Made by a program: the position numbers and the translations under genes. From Oscillatoria nigro-viridis PCC 7112 (GTDB taxonomy: Bacteria > Cyanobacteriota > Cyanobacteriia > Cyanobacteriales > Microcoleaceae), in contig NC_019729.1 of the NCBI RefSeq assembly GCF_000317475.1, forward strand, positions 3,982,501 through 4,046,500: a DNA stretch of 64,000 bases. Direction: 5' to 3'. The number at the start of each line of letters is the position of its first letter. Position 1 is the first letter of the stretch. This document shows, piece after piece, positions 27,675 to 37,056 of the stretch. Below the pieces are notes generated by a model. The model did not search any database, was not told the DNA's origin, and worked only from the letters and a program-made list of their open reading frames with translations.

Positions 27675-28301
27675 ATGCTTATTCAAGAACAACCGGCCCA
27701 GTCTAAACAAATGACCCTAGACGAGTTTCTGGACTGGTATCCAGAGGGTCAAGGTCGCTTTGAACTACATGATGGAGCTGTTATCGAAATGCAAGCAACT
27801 GGAACTCACGAACAAGTAGGGGGCTTCCTCGCCCTTGAAGTGGGAGTAGAAATTAAACGTTTGGCTTTGCCCTATTTCATTCCCCGCCAAGGAATTATTA
27901 AGGCTATTGATTCTGATAAGTCTGGCTACAGCCCAGATGTGATGGTGTTAGATTGGCAACAAATCGAAACGGAACCGATGTGGAAAAATAGATCTACTAT
28001 TACCAGAGGTGAAACTATCCGTTTAGTCATAGAAATCGTGAGTACAAATTGGCAAGATGACTACTTGATAAAGTTAGCAGAGTATGAAAAATTGGCAATT
28101 CCTGAATACTGGATTGTCGATTATTTAGGGTTAGGCGGCAGAAGATATATTGGCAACCCCAAACAACCCACTATTTCCGTCAACCAATTGGTTGACGGTG
28201 AGTATGTAGTTAATCAGTTTAGAGGTGATGAGCGGCTGCGATCGCTTGCTTTCCCAGATTTAAACTTAACGGCAGAACAGATTTTTCAGGTGGGGCAATA
28301 A
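27675..28301 (+). CDS. Uma2-family (DUF820) nuclease-like protein
   Basis: The 208-residue protein has the full Uma2 pattern: MTLDEFLDWYPEGQGRFELHDGAVIEM at the start, GYSPDVMVLDW (acidic PD element), IRLVIEIVSTNWQDDYLIKLAEYEKLAIPEYWIVD (E-x-x and the K-x-x-x-Y helix), ending FPDLNLTAEQIFQ. The fold is PD-(D/E)xK-like with all acidic residues kept, so nuclease activity is possible; no role is established for the family. A ribosome site (aaggagaa) lies 7 bases before the ATG. It is convergent with, and directly abuts, the HTH/AAA_35 gene. Confidence 0.88.
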   Translation: MLIQEQPAQSKQMTLDEFLDWYPEGQGRFELHDGAVIEMQATGTHEQVGGFLALEVGVEIKRLALPYFIPRQGIIKAIDSDKSGYSPDVMVLDWQQIETEPMWKNRSTITRGETIRLVIEIVSTNWQDDYLIKLAEYEKLAIPEYWIVDYLGLGGRRYIGNPKQPTISVNQLVDGEYVVNQFRGDERLRSLAFPDLNLTAEQIFQVGQ

Positions 28302-29624
28302 CTAAATAAAGTGTTCCGAACCAAAATACAGGCGGTACAACTCGCAGCTTAGCGTACAGCGGTTGTTATCGATATGAATCAGCCCCATGCTAAATAATTT
28401 AGAAGCCACTATCGGATCTAATTCCACTCCGTGTTCCGATTTTACCACTTGTTTAAGTGCAACCGCCAGTTCGGGATACTCTTGCAAGGTTGTCCAAAAA
28501 CTCCGCAAGTAATCTTTATAAATTCCCGCTATTGTCGGAGCTTCTTGTAGTAGCCGATCTAGCCTTACACTGTTTTGACAGAGGTGGTAAAGAGCTAGCC
28601 GCACCAGATAAGGATGTCCCCCCACCATTGCCATCAGTCGATCGGCATTGGGGCCATCTGTCCAATCCAGTCCGTGACGCTGGGCTAAAGCAAGTATCTG
28701 CTCTTCTGTAAAATAGGGCAATTGCAGCGGTAAACCGACATTAAAAGGCGATTCAGTAAGCTTTAAAGGAATATAAATTTCTGTGGAGTGAAGAACAACT
28801 AACCGCAGTTTTCCCAAAGTTTCAATCCGCTTTGCTTCTTCATGCCAGCTTCGCAGCAGCGGCAAAAATTCTCGGGCAATTTTTGGATACTCAAAAATTC
28901 TATTTATTTCATTTAAAGCTAACACAAGAGGGGTACTTATTTTTGCTAATACATATTGTTGTAAATAGATGGTGCAGCTTACTTTGCCGCCCATGTCTTC
29001 ATCCCAATAATCATCTAATAGAGGTGGCAATTCTAGGTGACGGCTGATGTTGGCACAAAACCAGCGTAAAAATTTATCGAGGTTGTCTAAAACAGCTTCC
29101 TCGGCTTGCTGAAAATCTAAACTTACAGTTCGATAGTCAAGAGAAGTCGCGCGATCTAAAATCCTTAGCAGAAGGGAACTTTTTCCCATCTTCCTGGGAG
29201 CTTTAATCCGCAGCACACTTCCTGGTTTGGCAATCTCTCGATAGGCGAGTTCTTCAATTAGCGGGTGAGGGATATAAAATGGCGAATCGAGGGGCACGGG
29301 AGAGCCGGGAAATTCTAAAGGTGTTGCGAGGCATTGGCTGCGGGTTAATTCTTCAATTAATTCTCGTTCCTCTGCTGTCAGGGAACGTGATTCTACACAA
29401 GATCGAAAATTTGATTTGCTAATAGATGTCTGCAAGATTTGAGAGAGAGATTGCCATAAAGACGAGGCGATGTTTCTCAGGTAATGCTCTGCGTAATGAG
29501 AGCCAGATGCAATACTTGTATAAGTCTTTCCTTCCCAAACTTGGCGGAGTATTATTTCTTGTACTGGATATAAATCTTTTTGCAATCGGACACGAGTTAG
29601 CTGTAGTACCTCATCTATCGTCAT
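28302..29624 (-). CDS. VMAP-type HTH - AAA_35 NTPase
   Basis: The start is set at the ATG at 29624; the longer frame begins with TTG. The N-terminal about 75 residues (TIDEVLQLTRVRLQKDLYPVQEIILRQVWEGKTYTSIASGSHYAEHYLRNIASSLWQSLSQ) match the helix-turn-helix domain of vWA-MoxR-associated proteins. An AAA_35 NTPase follows, with APRKMGKSSLLLRIL (Walker A). The Walker B position reads LVLALNEINRIF, where Asn stands in place of the usual Asp. It lacks WD40 repeats and a transmembrane segment. Such proteins are counted among the NTP-dependent conflict systems of multicellular bacteria. No vWA or MoxR gene is adjacent. Confidence 0.75.
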   Translation of the reverse strand: MTIDEVLQLTRVRLQKDLYPVQEIILRQVWEGKTYTSIASGSHYAEHYLRNIASSLWQSLSQILQTSISKSNFRSCVESRSLTAEERELIEELTRSQCLATPLEFPGSPVPLDSPFYIPHPLIEELAYREIAKPGSVLRIKAPRKMGKSSLLLRILDRATSLDYRTVSLDFQQAEEAVLDNLDKFLRWFCANISRHLELPPLLDDYWDEDMGGKVSCTIYLQQYVLAKISTPLVLALNEINRIFEYPKIAREFLPLLRSWHEEAKRIETLGKLRLVVLHSTEIYIPLKLTESPFNVGLPLQLPYFTEEQILALAQRHGLDWTDGPNADRLMAMVGGHPYLVRLALYHLCQNSVRLDRLLQEAPTIAGIYKDYLRSFWTTLQEYPELAVALKQVVKSEHGVELDPIVASKLFSMGLIHIDNNRCTLSCELYRLYFGSEHFI

Positions 29625-30277
29625 AACTGGCAATAAGCATATAAGTGTATCGTTGATATTATCACTTATGATTGAGTGTAAAGCTCAGAGCGATCGCCTA
29701 TTCGATTCCCACACGCTCCTGTCGCGACATTTCTCAGGGGGTCATTGGTCACAGCGGTTAATTTTCCCCCGAAGAGTATCACTGTCAATAATAAAGAATT
29801 ACCTCGCGGGGTGGGGGCGGCTGTATTTAACCTGTCTGCACTGTTCAAGGGTACAAGAGTGAACCAATCTCTACAGGTTTTTGAGAATGGTTCTCTTCGT
29901 TAAATTAAATTCGTGACATCCGTTAAATCTAGTGATTGCCCCGTTGCCTGACCGATCGCTGAGTGCTATAACCTAATTTCAATGGGCGCTGGCGATCCTA
30001 CTGGAAAGGAATCTGCGCTCAGTTTTTCTCGATCGTCGGTCAAAATGTCATGTCGGTGTCACAGTTGATAGTAAAGGCAAAATTAAAAATGTGACAGTTG
30101 ACCTTGCTAAAGCTTAGTCGATCGATGTTAAGTTAATTAACAGTAGTTTCAGATCGCTGCCTTTACTCATCAAAAGTGTTAAGTCCAAGAGCCGAATTTT
30201 TATTTTTGTACCCGCCATTTTTAATTTTTTCCAGTAATCACTTCTCAAAAATATTAGCAAGTAACCAAGTTGATTTG
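29625..30277. other. Gene-poor interval before the ethylene-receptor kinases
   Basis: No complete gene is seen. A reading frame of about 38 codons ending at TAG 30115-30117 (...GVTVDSKGKIKNVTVDLAKA) looks like the C-terminus of a lost gene, but the family was not recognised and there is no start. The kinase promoter should lie after about 30120. Confidence 0.4.
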
Positions 30278-31831
30278 ATGCAAATGGTTCATGAAATGTT
30301 TTCAAATTATTTTATTCCTCACGGTCATTGCTACTTGTGGAAGCCTGGATTAGTGGGGCTACACGTTTTGTCCGATGGCTTGATAGCCGTCGCTTATTTT
30401 TTGATACCGATCACGCTGATTTATATTGTCAAAAAGCGGCAAGACGTGCCTTTTGACTGGGTTTTTATGCTGTTTGGCTCTTTTATTATCTGCTGCGGGA
30501 TTACCCATATTATGGAAATATGGACGCTGTGGCATCCTAATTATTGGTTCTCTGGTTTTCTTAAAGCGATTACGGCGCTGATTTCGCTATGTACAGCAGC
30601 ACTGCTGGTGGAACTAATCCCAAAAATCTTGGCTATTCCCAGTCCCGATCAATTGGCGGCGGCAAATTTGGCTTTACAAAATGAGATTGGCGATCGCAAA
30701 CAAGCTCAAGAAGCACTCTCGGAATTAATGCTAGAATTGGAAAAACGGGTGATAGAGAGGACGATCGCTTTAGAATCCACTAATGAACTTTTGCTACAGG
30801 AAAATCGCGATCGCTCTTTGGCTGAAAATTCATTGCGGCACTCTGAAGCTAAACTGCTAGAACAAACTCAGCAGTTAGAGAACGCTCTGCAACAACTTAA
30901 AGGCGCTCAAACTCAACTCGTGCAAACTGAAAAAATGTCGTCTTTGGGGCAAATGGTAGCTGGGGTTGCCCACGAAATCAATAACCCTGTTAACTTTATT
31001 TATGGCAATCTGATTCCGGCTGAGGAATACATTAAAGAGCTTTTAGAATTGATTAAGGCTTATCAAGTTTATTACCCCACTCCTGCACCGGAAATTGTAG
31101 ATAAAATTAACAGAATTGATCTAGGTTTTATTTTAGAAGATATGCAAAAACTTTTTCGTTCGATCAAAATAGGAGCGGAGCGAATTAGAGAGATTGTTAA
31201 ATCTTTACGCACTTTCTCTAGGTTAGACGAAGCCGACATGAAAAAAGTAAATATCCATGAAGGGCTCGATAGCACTTTAATGATTTTGCAGCACCGCTTG
31301 AAAGAACAACCAAACCGTCCGCCTATCCAAGTGATTAAAGAGTATGGAGATTTGCCAGAATTGGAATGCTACGCTGGGCAGCTTAACCAAGTATTTATGA
31401 ATATTTGTTCTAATGCTATTGATGCTTTAGAACAGATTGTACAGCAGGGAGATTTGACCAACGGCTATTGGGAAAATAATTTATGTGACGACTTACAAAA
31501 CACCTATTGCCCACTGCTAAAAATTCGCATCCGCACCCTTTTAGTTGATGGCAAGTGGGTGCAGATTCACATTGCGGATAATGGCACTGGCATAGATTAT
31601 GATGCGATCGCTAAAATTTACGATCCATTTTATACAACGAAACCTATCGGTGCTGGTACCGGGCTGGGTTTGGCGATTTCTTATCAGATTATTCAAGCCC
31701 ATGAAGGTTATTTGCGCTGCACTTCCGAGGTGGGGAGAGGTACTGAGTTTATTATTGAAATTCCTTTGCGATCGCAATTTGATGAGCGCTACATACTGCA
31801 AAAGGAAGCTGTTATGAACAATTTGGGTTGA
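30278..31831 (+). CDS. Sensor histidine kinase with ETR1-type ethylene-binding membrane domain
   Basis: The start is set at the ATG at 30278; the longer frame adds residues unlike the family. The 517-residue protein has three hydrophobic helices in residues about 23-118, opening with FIPHGHCYLW. Numbered from this start, Asp33, Tyr40, Ile70, Cys73 and His77 stand at ETR1 positions 25, 32, 62, 65 and 69, the copper and ethylene site. A coiled coil (about 130-220) leads to a kinase core with VAHEINNPVNFIYGNL (phospho-accepting His232) and an HATPase with N, G1 (DNGTGI) and G2 (GAGTGLGLAIS) boxes. No receiver is attached. It is 105 bases upstream of a second ETR1-type kinase. Ethylene binding is a strong inference from residues; it is untested. 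Confidence 0.88.
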   Translation: MQMVHEMFSNYFIPHGHCYLWKPGLVGLHVLSDGLIAVAYFLIPITLIYIVKKRQDVPFDWVFMLFGSFIICCGITHIMEIWTLWHPNYWFSGFLKAITALISLCTAALLVELIPKILAIPSPDQLAAANLALQNEIGDRKQAQEALSELMLELEKRVIERTIALESTNELLLQENRDRSLAENSLRHSEAKLLEQTQQLENALQQLKGAQTQLVQTEKMSSLGQMVAGVAHEINNPVNFIYGNLIPAEEYIKELLELIKAYQVYYPTPAPEIVDKINRIDLGFILEDMQKLFRSIKIGAERIREIVKSLRTFSRLDEADMKKVNIHEGLDSTLMILQHRLKEQPNRPPIQVIKEYGDLPELECYAGQLNQVFMNICSNAIDALEQIVQQGDLTNGYWENNLCDDLQNTYCPLLKIRIRTLLVDGKWVQIHIADNGTGIDYDAIAKIYDPFYTTKPIGAGTGLGLAISYQIIQAHEGYLRCTSEVGRGTEFIIEIPLRSQFDERYILQKEAVMNNLG

Positions 31832-31936
31832 GGCGTTAATAAATAATGCTGAATCTAGCTACAACTTTCGGTTTATTTTATTTTTTGCCTAACTTAGGTA
31901 TCATCAAATCCATATTATCTGGCAATAACAATAATT

Positions 31937-34900
31937 ATGTGGGAATCACTCAAAAATATCTTTTCTCCAACTCAGTATATGCCTCACGGTCATTGCTATC
32001 TTTGGCAAACGCCTTTAGTGTGGCTGCACGTAACTGGGGACTTTTTAATCGCGATCGCCTACTATTCAATTCCGGCGATGCTAATTTATTTTATCTTCAA
32101 GCGGCGCGATGTTCCTTTTTTAAGGATATTTGCTTTATTTGGTGCATTTATTGTTCTCTGCGGCACGGGTCACTTGCTAGAAATTTGGACGCTGTGGCAT
32201 TCCGCTTATTGGCTGTCGGGGATTGAAAAAGGAATTACTGGACTTGTTTCCTGCTTCACGGCCGGCTCGATGGTAACGCTATTGCCACAGTTTTTGTCTT
32301 TAAAAACCCCCCAAGAATTAGAGACCATAAATCGCAAGTTGCAGAGTGAGATCGCCGTGCGTGAAGATGCAGAATTAGCGTTGCGCCACGCTTATGATGA
32401 TTTAGAAATTAAAGTCCAAGAGCGCACCGCAGAGTTGACAGAAATTAACGGTTATTTAGAAGCAGAAATTAGAGAAAGAATAGCTGCTGAATCGGCTTTG
32501 CGAGAACGAGAAACTAGGTTGACAGAACAACAAAATGGCTTGCTAGAATTAGCAAAAAATTCTAGTATCTACGAGGGAAATATCGGCGAGGCGTTGAGAG
32601 AGATTACGCAAATGGCAACTCGTACTCTGAATGTCGCTCGGGCAAGTATTTGGTTTTATCAAGAAGATAAATCCGCAATGTACTGTGCGGATCTTTACGA
32701 ACTGACACCCAATCAACACAGCGGGGGTGCAGAACTGAAAGTTGCTGAGTATCCTAGCTATTTCCAAGCTTTGAATACAGAACAGGCGATCGCAGCGGTT
32801 GATGCCAAAACCGATCCCCGCACCCTAGAATTTAGCGAATCTTATTTGAAGCCTTTCAACATCTCGTCGATGCTAGATGTTCCTATTACCCATAAAGGGC
32901 AAATTGCGGGTGTAATTTGTTTAGAACATCAGGGAACAACCAGGAATTGGACGATCGACGAACAAAGCTTCGCTAGCTATGTGGCGCAGATCGCAGCTTT
33001 AGCAATGGAAGCTCGCGATCGCAAGCAAGCCGAGTTAAACTTGCGTTCTGTCACCGAACGCTTGCAATATTTGCTGGCGACTACTCCGGCGGTGATTTTT
33101 AGCTGCAAATTAGAGGGAAATTATGACGTAACATTTGTCAGCGATAATATTGTTTCAATGATGGGTTACGAAGCCAGAGAATTTCTTGATGGTTCCCTTG
33201 ATTGGCATAGCCTCATTCACCCAGACGATCGAGAAACTGTTGCAACTGCATTCGCTCAACTATTGGAAAAAGAATCGATTTCCTACGAATACCGCGAACG
33301 GCATAAAGACGGTAGTTATCGCTGGATTTACGATGAGATCAAGTTAGTCAAAGATGCTGCTGGTCTACCTGTGGAGTGCGTTGGTTATGGAGTAGATGTT
33401 ACTCTTCGCAAACAGGCGGAAATAGCGTTGCAGCAACAAGTAAAAAGGGAGCGGCTCGTAAATGCTATTCAAGAGCGGATTCGCTCCTCTCTTAACGTCG
33501 AAGAAGTAATGACAATGGCTGTGGAAGAAGTGCGCCAGTTTTTGTCAACTGATAGAACAGTTATTTACCGCTTTAATCCAGATTGGAGTGGATTTATAGC
33601 CGTCGAGTCGGTATCCGTCGGTACGATGCCGATTTTGGGAATTGACATTAATGACCCTTGTTTTAGAGAACGTTACGTCTCTGTTTACGAGCAGGGACAC
33701 GTGCGCGCGATCGACAATATTTATACGGCAGGTATTTCCGAGTGCCACGTTAATTTACTCAGCGAGTTGGAAATTAAAGCTAACCTCGTGGTTCCCATTT
33801 TGCAAGGTGAAAAACTATGGGGGCTACTCATTGCTCATCACTGCCGCAGTCAAAGGCATTGGAACTCTTCTGAGATAGAATCTCTCAAGCACATTTCCGT
33901 GCAGCTAGCAATTGCCATCCAGCAATCCACCCTTTTTGAACAAGCTCAAACAGAAATTGCCGAGCGCAAATTAGCAGAAACAGCATTACAAAAAGCTGTT
34001 GTAGCTGCTGATACAGCTAACCGCGCCAAGAGCGAATTCCTTTCTTCTATGAGCCATGAATTGCGGACTCCCCTGAATGCCATTCTTGGATTTAGTCAGG
34101 TGATGGTGCGCGATTCATCTCTCAACAATCAACACCAGCAGCACCTAGAAATTATTAATCGCGCGGGCGAGCACTTGCTTGCCCTAATTAATGATATTTT
34201 GGAAATGTCCAAAATTGAAGCGGGCAGAAGTCAGCTTAATGAAAGCAGTTTTAATTTAATGCGCTTGCTAAAAACCTTAGAAGAAATGTTTCGATTAAAA
34301 GCTAAATCTAAGAAATTGCAGCTAAATTTGGAAGTGGGTCAGGGTGTACCGCAGTTTGTTAGTGGAGATGAAGGTAAATTGCGCCAAATTTTGATTAATC
34401 TTGTAGGAAATGCGATCAAGTTTACAGAGAGGGGTAGCGTTACTTTGCGAGTGAAAAAGAAGGTAGAAGAAAGTTTGGGGGCTGAAACCGCAGAGTTGTC
34501 AGACACACAAGAAAGCTTGGCGGTTGAAACCGCAGCTATACAAACAAAACCCGCCTACGCGGGTTCTAATCAGTCCGCGCAGGCGGACTTTGATTGTGTA
34601 GACGCGAATTCTATTCGACCGGTATTTTTACAAAAGTCGGAATTATTACGCCTTCAGTTTGAAATTGAAGATACTGGCCTTGGCATTGCCCCTGAAGAGA
34701 TAAATAAGTTATTTGAACCCTTTGAGCAAACAAAAACAGGTCAAAAGTCTCAACAGGGGACTGGATTAGGTTTACCAATTAGCCACAAATTTGTACAAAT
34801 GATGGGAGGAGATATTACTGTCAGCAGTAAACATGAGTTGGGAAGTAAGTTTGCATTTGATATTCAAATCAGCCTTGCCACTCCCAGCGAAATTAAAAAT

Positions 34901-35596
34901 TTTAAATTGACAAAAAAAGTAATTGGTTTAGCACCTAATCAACCAGAATACCGGATTTTGGTTGTTGACGATCGCGCCGATAACGGCCTAGTCATAGACA
35001 GATTATTGTCACCACTAGGCATCGTCGTGCGATCGGCTAGAGATGGTCAAGAAGCTATTGCTATCTGGGAGGATTGGCAACCGCACCTGATCTGGATGGA
35101 TATGCAAATGCCTGTCATGGATGGCTATGAAGCCACCAGACAAATTAAAGCTCATCCTCTCGGAAAACAAACTGTAATAGTTGCTCTTACTGCTAGCGTT
35201 TTTGAAGAGGAACGACAAACTATTTTAGGAGCAGGCTGCGATGATTTCATGCGTAAACCCTTCGAGGCAAAGATATTATTTGCGAAAATGGAAGAACTTT
35301 TAGGAGTGCGTTACATTTACGAGGAATCTGTTGAGGCACCACTTGAAAATGAAAGCGAAATTAGCGGAGTGACCAGCAATCAATCTGTAGAATCACAAAT
35401 CGGCCAAATGCCTCTTGAGTGGGTAGAAAAGATATCTCATGCTGCTCATGAATGTTGCGACGATAAAATTGTCAAGTTGATTGAGGAATTGCCTAGAGAA
35501 TTTGCTTTAGCTGCAGAATTCTTAACTACTTTAGTGGAGGATTTCCTGTTTGACGATATTATAGATATAGCGCGCTCGGCAGTTGCGAGGAGGTAA
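31937..35596 (+). CDS. Hybrid histidine kinase: ETR1 ethylene domain - GAF - PAS - DXCF cyanobacteriochrome GAF - HK - REC
   Basis: The domains of this 1219-residue protein run: ETR1-type membrane domain (1-120; Asp35, Tyr42, Ile72, Cys75, His79 all at ethylene-receptor positions), GAF (about 205-360), PAS with PAC (about 372-495; FVSDNIVSMMGY, WHSLIHPDDRE, RHKDGSYRWI), a second GAF (about 505-665), HisKA (SMSHELRTPLN, His707), HATPase (about 807-980), receiver (Asp1055 in IWMDMQMPVMDG) and a helical tail. The second GAF carries DPCF (573-576) and Cys603-His604, the second-cysteine and bilin-attachment motifs of DXCF cyanobacteriochromes. This is the plan of Synechocystis Slr1212 (UirS/SynEtr1), a light and ethylene receptor. 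A dispersed repeat is inserted in the HATPase (about residues 848-897). Confidence 0.9.
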   Translation: MWESLKNIFSPTQYMPHGHCYLWQTPLVWLHVTGDFLIAIAYYSIPAMLIYFIFKRRDVPFLRIFALFGAFIVLCGTGHLLEIWTLWHSAYWLSGIEKGITGLVSCFTAGSMVTLLPQFLSLKTPQELETINRKLQSEIAVREDAELALRHAYDDLEIKVQERTAELTEINGYLEAEIRERIAAESALRERETRLTEQQNGLLELAKNSSIYEGNIGEALREITQMATRTLNVARASIWFYQEDKSAMYCADLYELTPNQHSGGAELKVAEYPSYFQALNTEQAIAAVDAKTDPRTLEFSESYLKPFNISSMLDVPITHKGQIAGVICLEHQGTTRNWTIDEQSFASYVAQIAALAMEARDRKQAELNLRSVTERLQYLLATTPAVIFSCKLEGNYDVTFVSDNIVSMMGYEAREFLDGSLDWHSLIHPDDRETVATAFAQLLEKESISYEYRERHKDGSYRWIYDEIKLVKDAAGLPVECVGYGVDVTLRKQAEIALQQQVKRERLVNAIQERIRSSLNVEEVMTMAVEEVRQFLSTDRTVIYRFNPDWSGFIAVESVSVGTMPILGIDINDPCFRERYVSVYEQGHVRAIDNIYTAGISECHVNLLSELEIKANLVVPILQGEKLWGLLIAHHCRSQRHWNSSEIESLKHISVQLAIAIQQSTLFEQAQTEIAERKLAETALQKAVVAADTANRAKSEFLSSMSHELRTPLNAILGFSQVMVRDSSLNNQHQQHLEIINRAGEHLLALINDILEMSKIEAGRSQLNESSFNLMRLLKTLEEMFRLKAKSKKLQLNLEVGQGVPQFVSGDEGKLRQILINLVGNAIKFTERGSVTLRVKKKVEESLGAETAELSDTQESLAVETAAIQTKPAYAGSNQSAQADFDCVDANSIRPVFLQKSELLRLQFEIEDTGLGIAPEEINKLFEPFEQTKTGQKSQQGTGLGLPISHKFVQMMGGDITVSSKHELGSKFAFDIQISLATPSEIKNFKLTKKVIGLAPNQPEYRILVVDDRADNGLVIDRLLSPLGIVVRSARDGQEAIAIWEDWQPHLIWMDMQMPVMDGYEATRQIKAHPLGKQTVIVALTASVFEEERQTILGAGCDDFMRKPFEAKILFAKMEELLGVRYIYEESVEAPLENESEISGVTSNQSVESQIGQMPLEWVEKISHAAHECCDDKIVKLIEELPREFALAAEFLTTLVEDFLFDDIIDIARSAVARR
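34497..34615 (+). repeat. Dispersed repeat in frame within the hybrid kinase
   Basis: ggcggttgaaaccgc, acccgcctacgcgggttcta and gtccgcgcaggcggac stand in a row, in frame, between the N box and the next beta strand of the HATPase domain. Close relatives are noncoding or terminal elsewhere (17536, 36932, 53829). Confidence 0.75.
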
Positions 35597-35777
35597 AAAT
35601 ACCAGTTTTCACCTAATCTAAACTTAGGAGATTTTTATATTTAAAAAATACCTAACATTAAGCCCCAAGAGCGTCTCCTTGCCATCTCTTTTTAGGAGAG
35701 CAAATCTGAATTTATATTGTGGCGTTTTTTGACGTACACTTCTTAAGTGTTAATATCTTTTATCTTGACAAACTACC

Positions 35778-37007
35778 GTGAGCGAGTGCATGGACAGCTA
35801 TCAATATCCTACAATTCAACCCAACATTTTAGTAGTTGATGATAAGCCCGATAATGTGCGGCTTTTATCTACAATCTTGACCGAACGAGGGTATCAGGTT
35901 CGTAAAGCGCTGAACGGGCAAAGGGCGATCGCTACAGTGCAAGAGTTTCCGCCGACTCTAATTTTGCTGGACGTGATGATGCCAGACATGAATGGATATG
36001 AGGTATGTGCAAAGTTGAAAGCTTCACCAAAAACCAGTTCCATTCCCGTGATTTTCTTAAGCGCCTTAGATGACGTTATAGATAAGGTGAAAGCTTTTGA
36101 GGTAGGAGGAGTTGACTATATTACTAAACCTTTTCAAGGTAAAGAAGTATTGGCACGAGTGGCAAATCAGTTAACTATTCAAAGTCAACAACACTTACTT
36201 CAAGAGCAAACGAAGCAATTCCAAGAACTTGTCGAACGTTTGCAAAACGAAATTAAAGAGCGGCAGGGGGTGGAGCTAGCTTTACGACTTGCTCAAACAA
36301 AGTCGGATCATTTGTTGCTGAATATTTTACCAGCAGCGATTGTTGAAAATTTGAAAAAGGGCGAGGGTTCTCTTGCCCAGAGGTTTGATTCAGCAACAGT
36401 TCTTTTTGCCGATATAGTCGATTTTACGTCTATTGCTGCTAGAATGTTACCTCTAGAATTGGTAAATTTACTGAACCAGATTTTTTCAATGTTTGACCAA
36501 CTAACTGAAAAACACGGTTTGGAAAAAATTAAAACAATTGGAGATGCTTATATGGTAGCGGGGGGGTTGCCTGTGCCGAGGGCAGATCATGTAGAAGCGA
36601 TCGCAAATATGGCCTTGGATATGCAGGAAGCGATCGCTGATTTTCAAACTGACAGAGGCGAACCATTTCAAATTCGGATTGGCATTCATACAGGGCCCGT
36701 AGTTGCCGGCGTAATTGGCACTAAAAAATTTATCTACGACTTGTGGGGAGATACTGTTAATGTTGCTTCTCGGATGGAATGTCAAGGATTACCGGGATAT
36801 ATTCAAGTTACTACTGATATTTACGAACTGTTAAAAGATCGGTATTTATTTGAGGAAAGAGGTACGATCGCGATTAAAGGAAAAGGAGAGATGATTGCCT
36901 ATTGGCTAAAAGCTAAAAAAGATGATTCGGCGGTTGAAACCGATGCTTGTCAAACGAAGTCCGCTCCTAGCGAACTAAGAGAGTACCCAAATACCCGAAT
37001 TATTTAA
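35778..37007 (+). CDS. Receiver - class III adenylate cyclase
   Basis: The 409-residue protein starts at GTG 35778 or ATG 35790. Residues 15-130 are a receiver (VVDDKP, phospho-acceptor Asp65 in LLDVMMPDMNGY, Lys117). A coiled linker (about 135-180) leads to a class III cyclase with metal Asp212 (FADIVDFT) and Asp256, purine-reading Lys252 and Asp321 (YDLWGD), and transition-state Asn328 and Arg332 (NVASRM). The Lys/Asp pair predicts ATP, not GTP, as substrate. It follows the ETR1/CBCR kinase by 181 bases on the same strand, so phosphotransfer from those kinases to this receiver is a natural hypothesis. The last about 25 residues derive from a dispersed repeat. Confidence 0.9.
   Translation: MSECMDSYQYPTIQPNILVVDDKPDNVRLLSTILTERGYQVRKALNGQRAIATVQEFPPTLILLDVMMPDMNGYEVCAKLKASPKTSSIPVIFLSALDDVIDKVKAFEVGGVDYITKPFQGKEVLARVANQLTIQSQQHLLQEQTKQFQELVERLQNEIKERQGVELALRLAQTKSDHLLLNILPAAIVENLKKGEGSLAQRFDSATVLFADIVDFTSIAARMLPLELVNLLNQIFSMFDQLTEKHGLEKIKTIGDAYMVAGGLPVPRADHVEAIANMALDMQEAIADFQTDRGEPFQIRIGIHTGPVVAGVIGTKKFIYDLWGDTVNVASRMECQGLPGYIQVTTDIYELLKDRYLFEERGTIAIKGKGEMIAYWLKAKKDDSAVETDACQTKSAPSELREYPNTRII
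36932..36975 (+). repeat. Dispersed repeat at the 3' end of the cyclase gene
   Basis: gcggttgaaaccgatgcttg followed by tcaaacgaagtccgctcc is a diverged copy of the unit at 17536-17582. It replaces the C-terminal codons (SAVETDACQTKSAPS) beyond the catalytic domain. Confidence 0.65.
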
Positions 37008-37056
37008 GAAGTCGGGCATCTCACCTAGGATCTAGGGATGAACGTCGAGCTAATCC

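Noticed and set aside
17000-30000. Prophage
   Set aside because: No integrase, capsid, portal, tail or lysis genes; mobile content is limited to IS elements and repeats.
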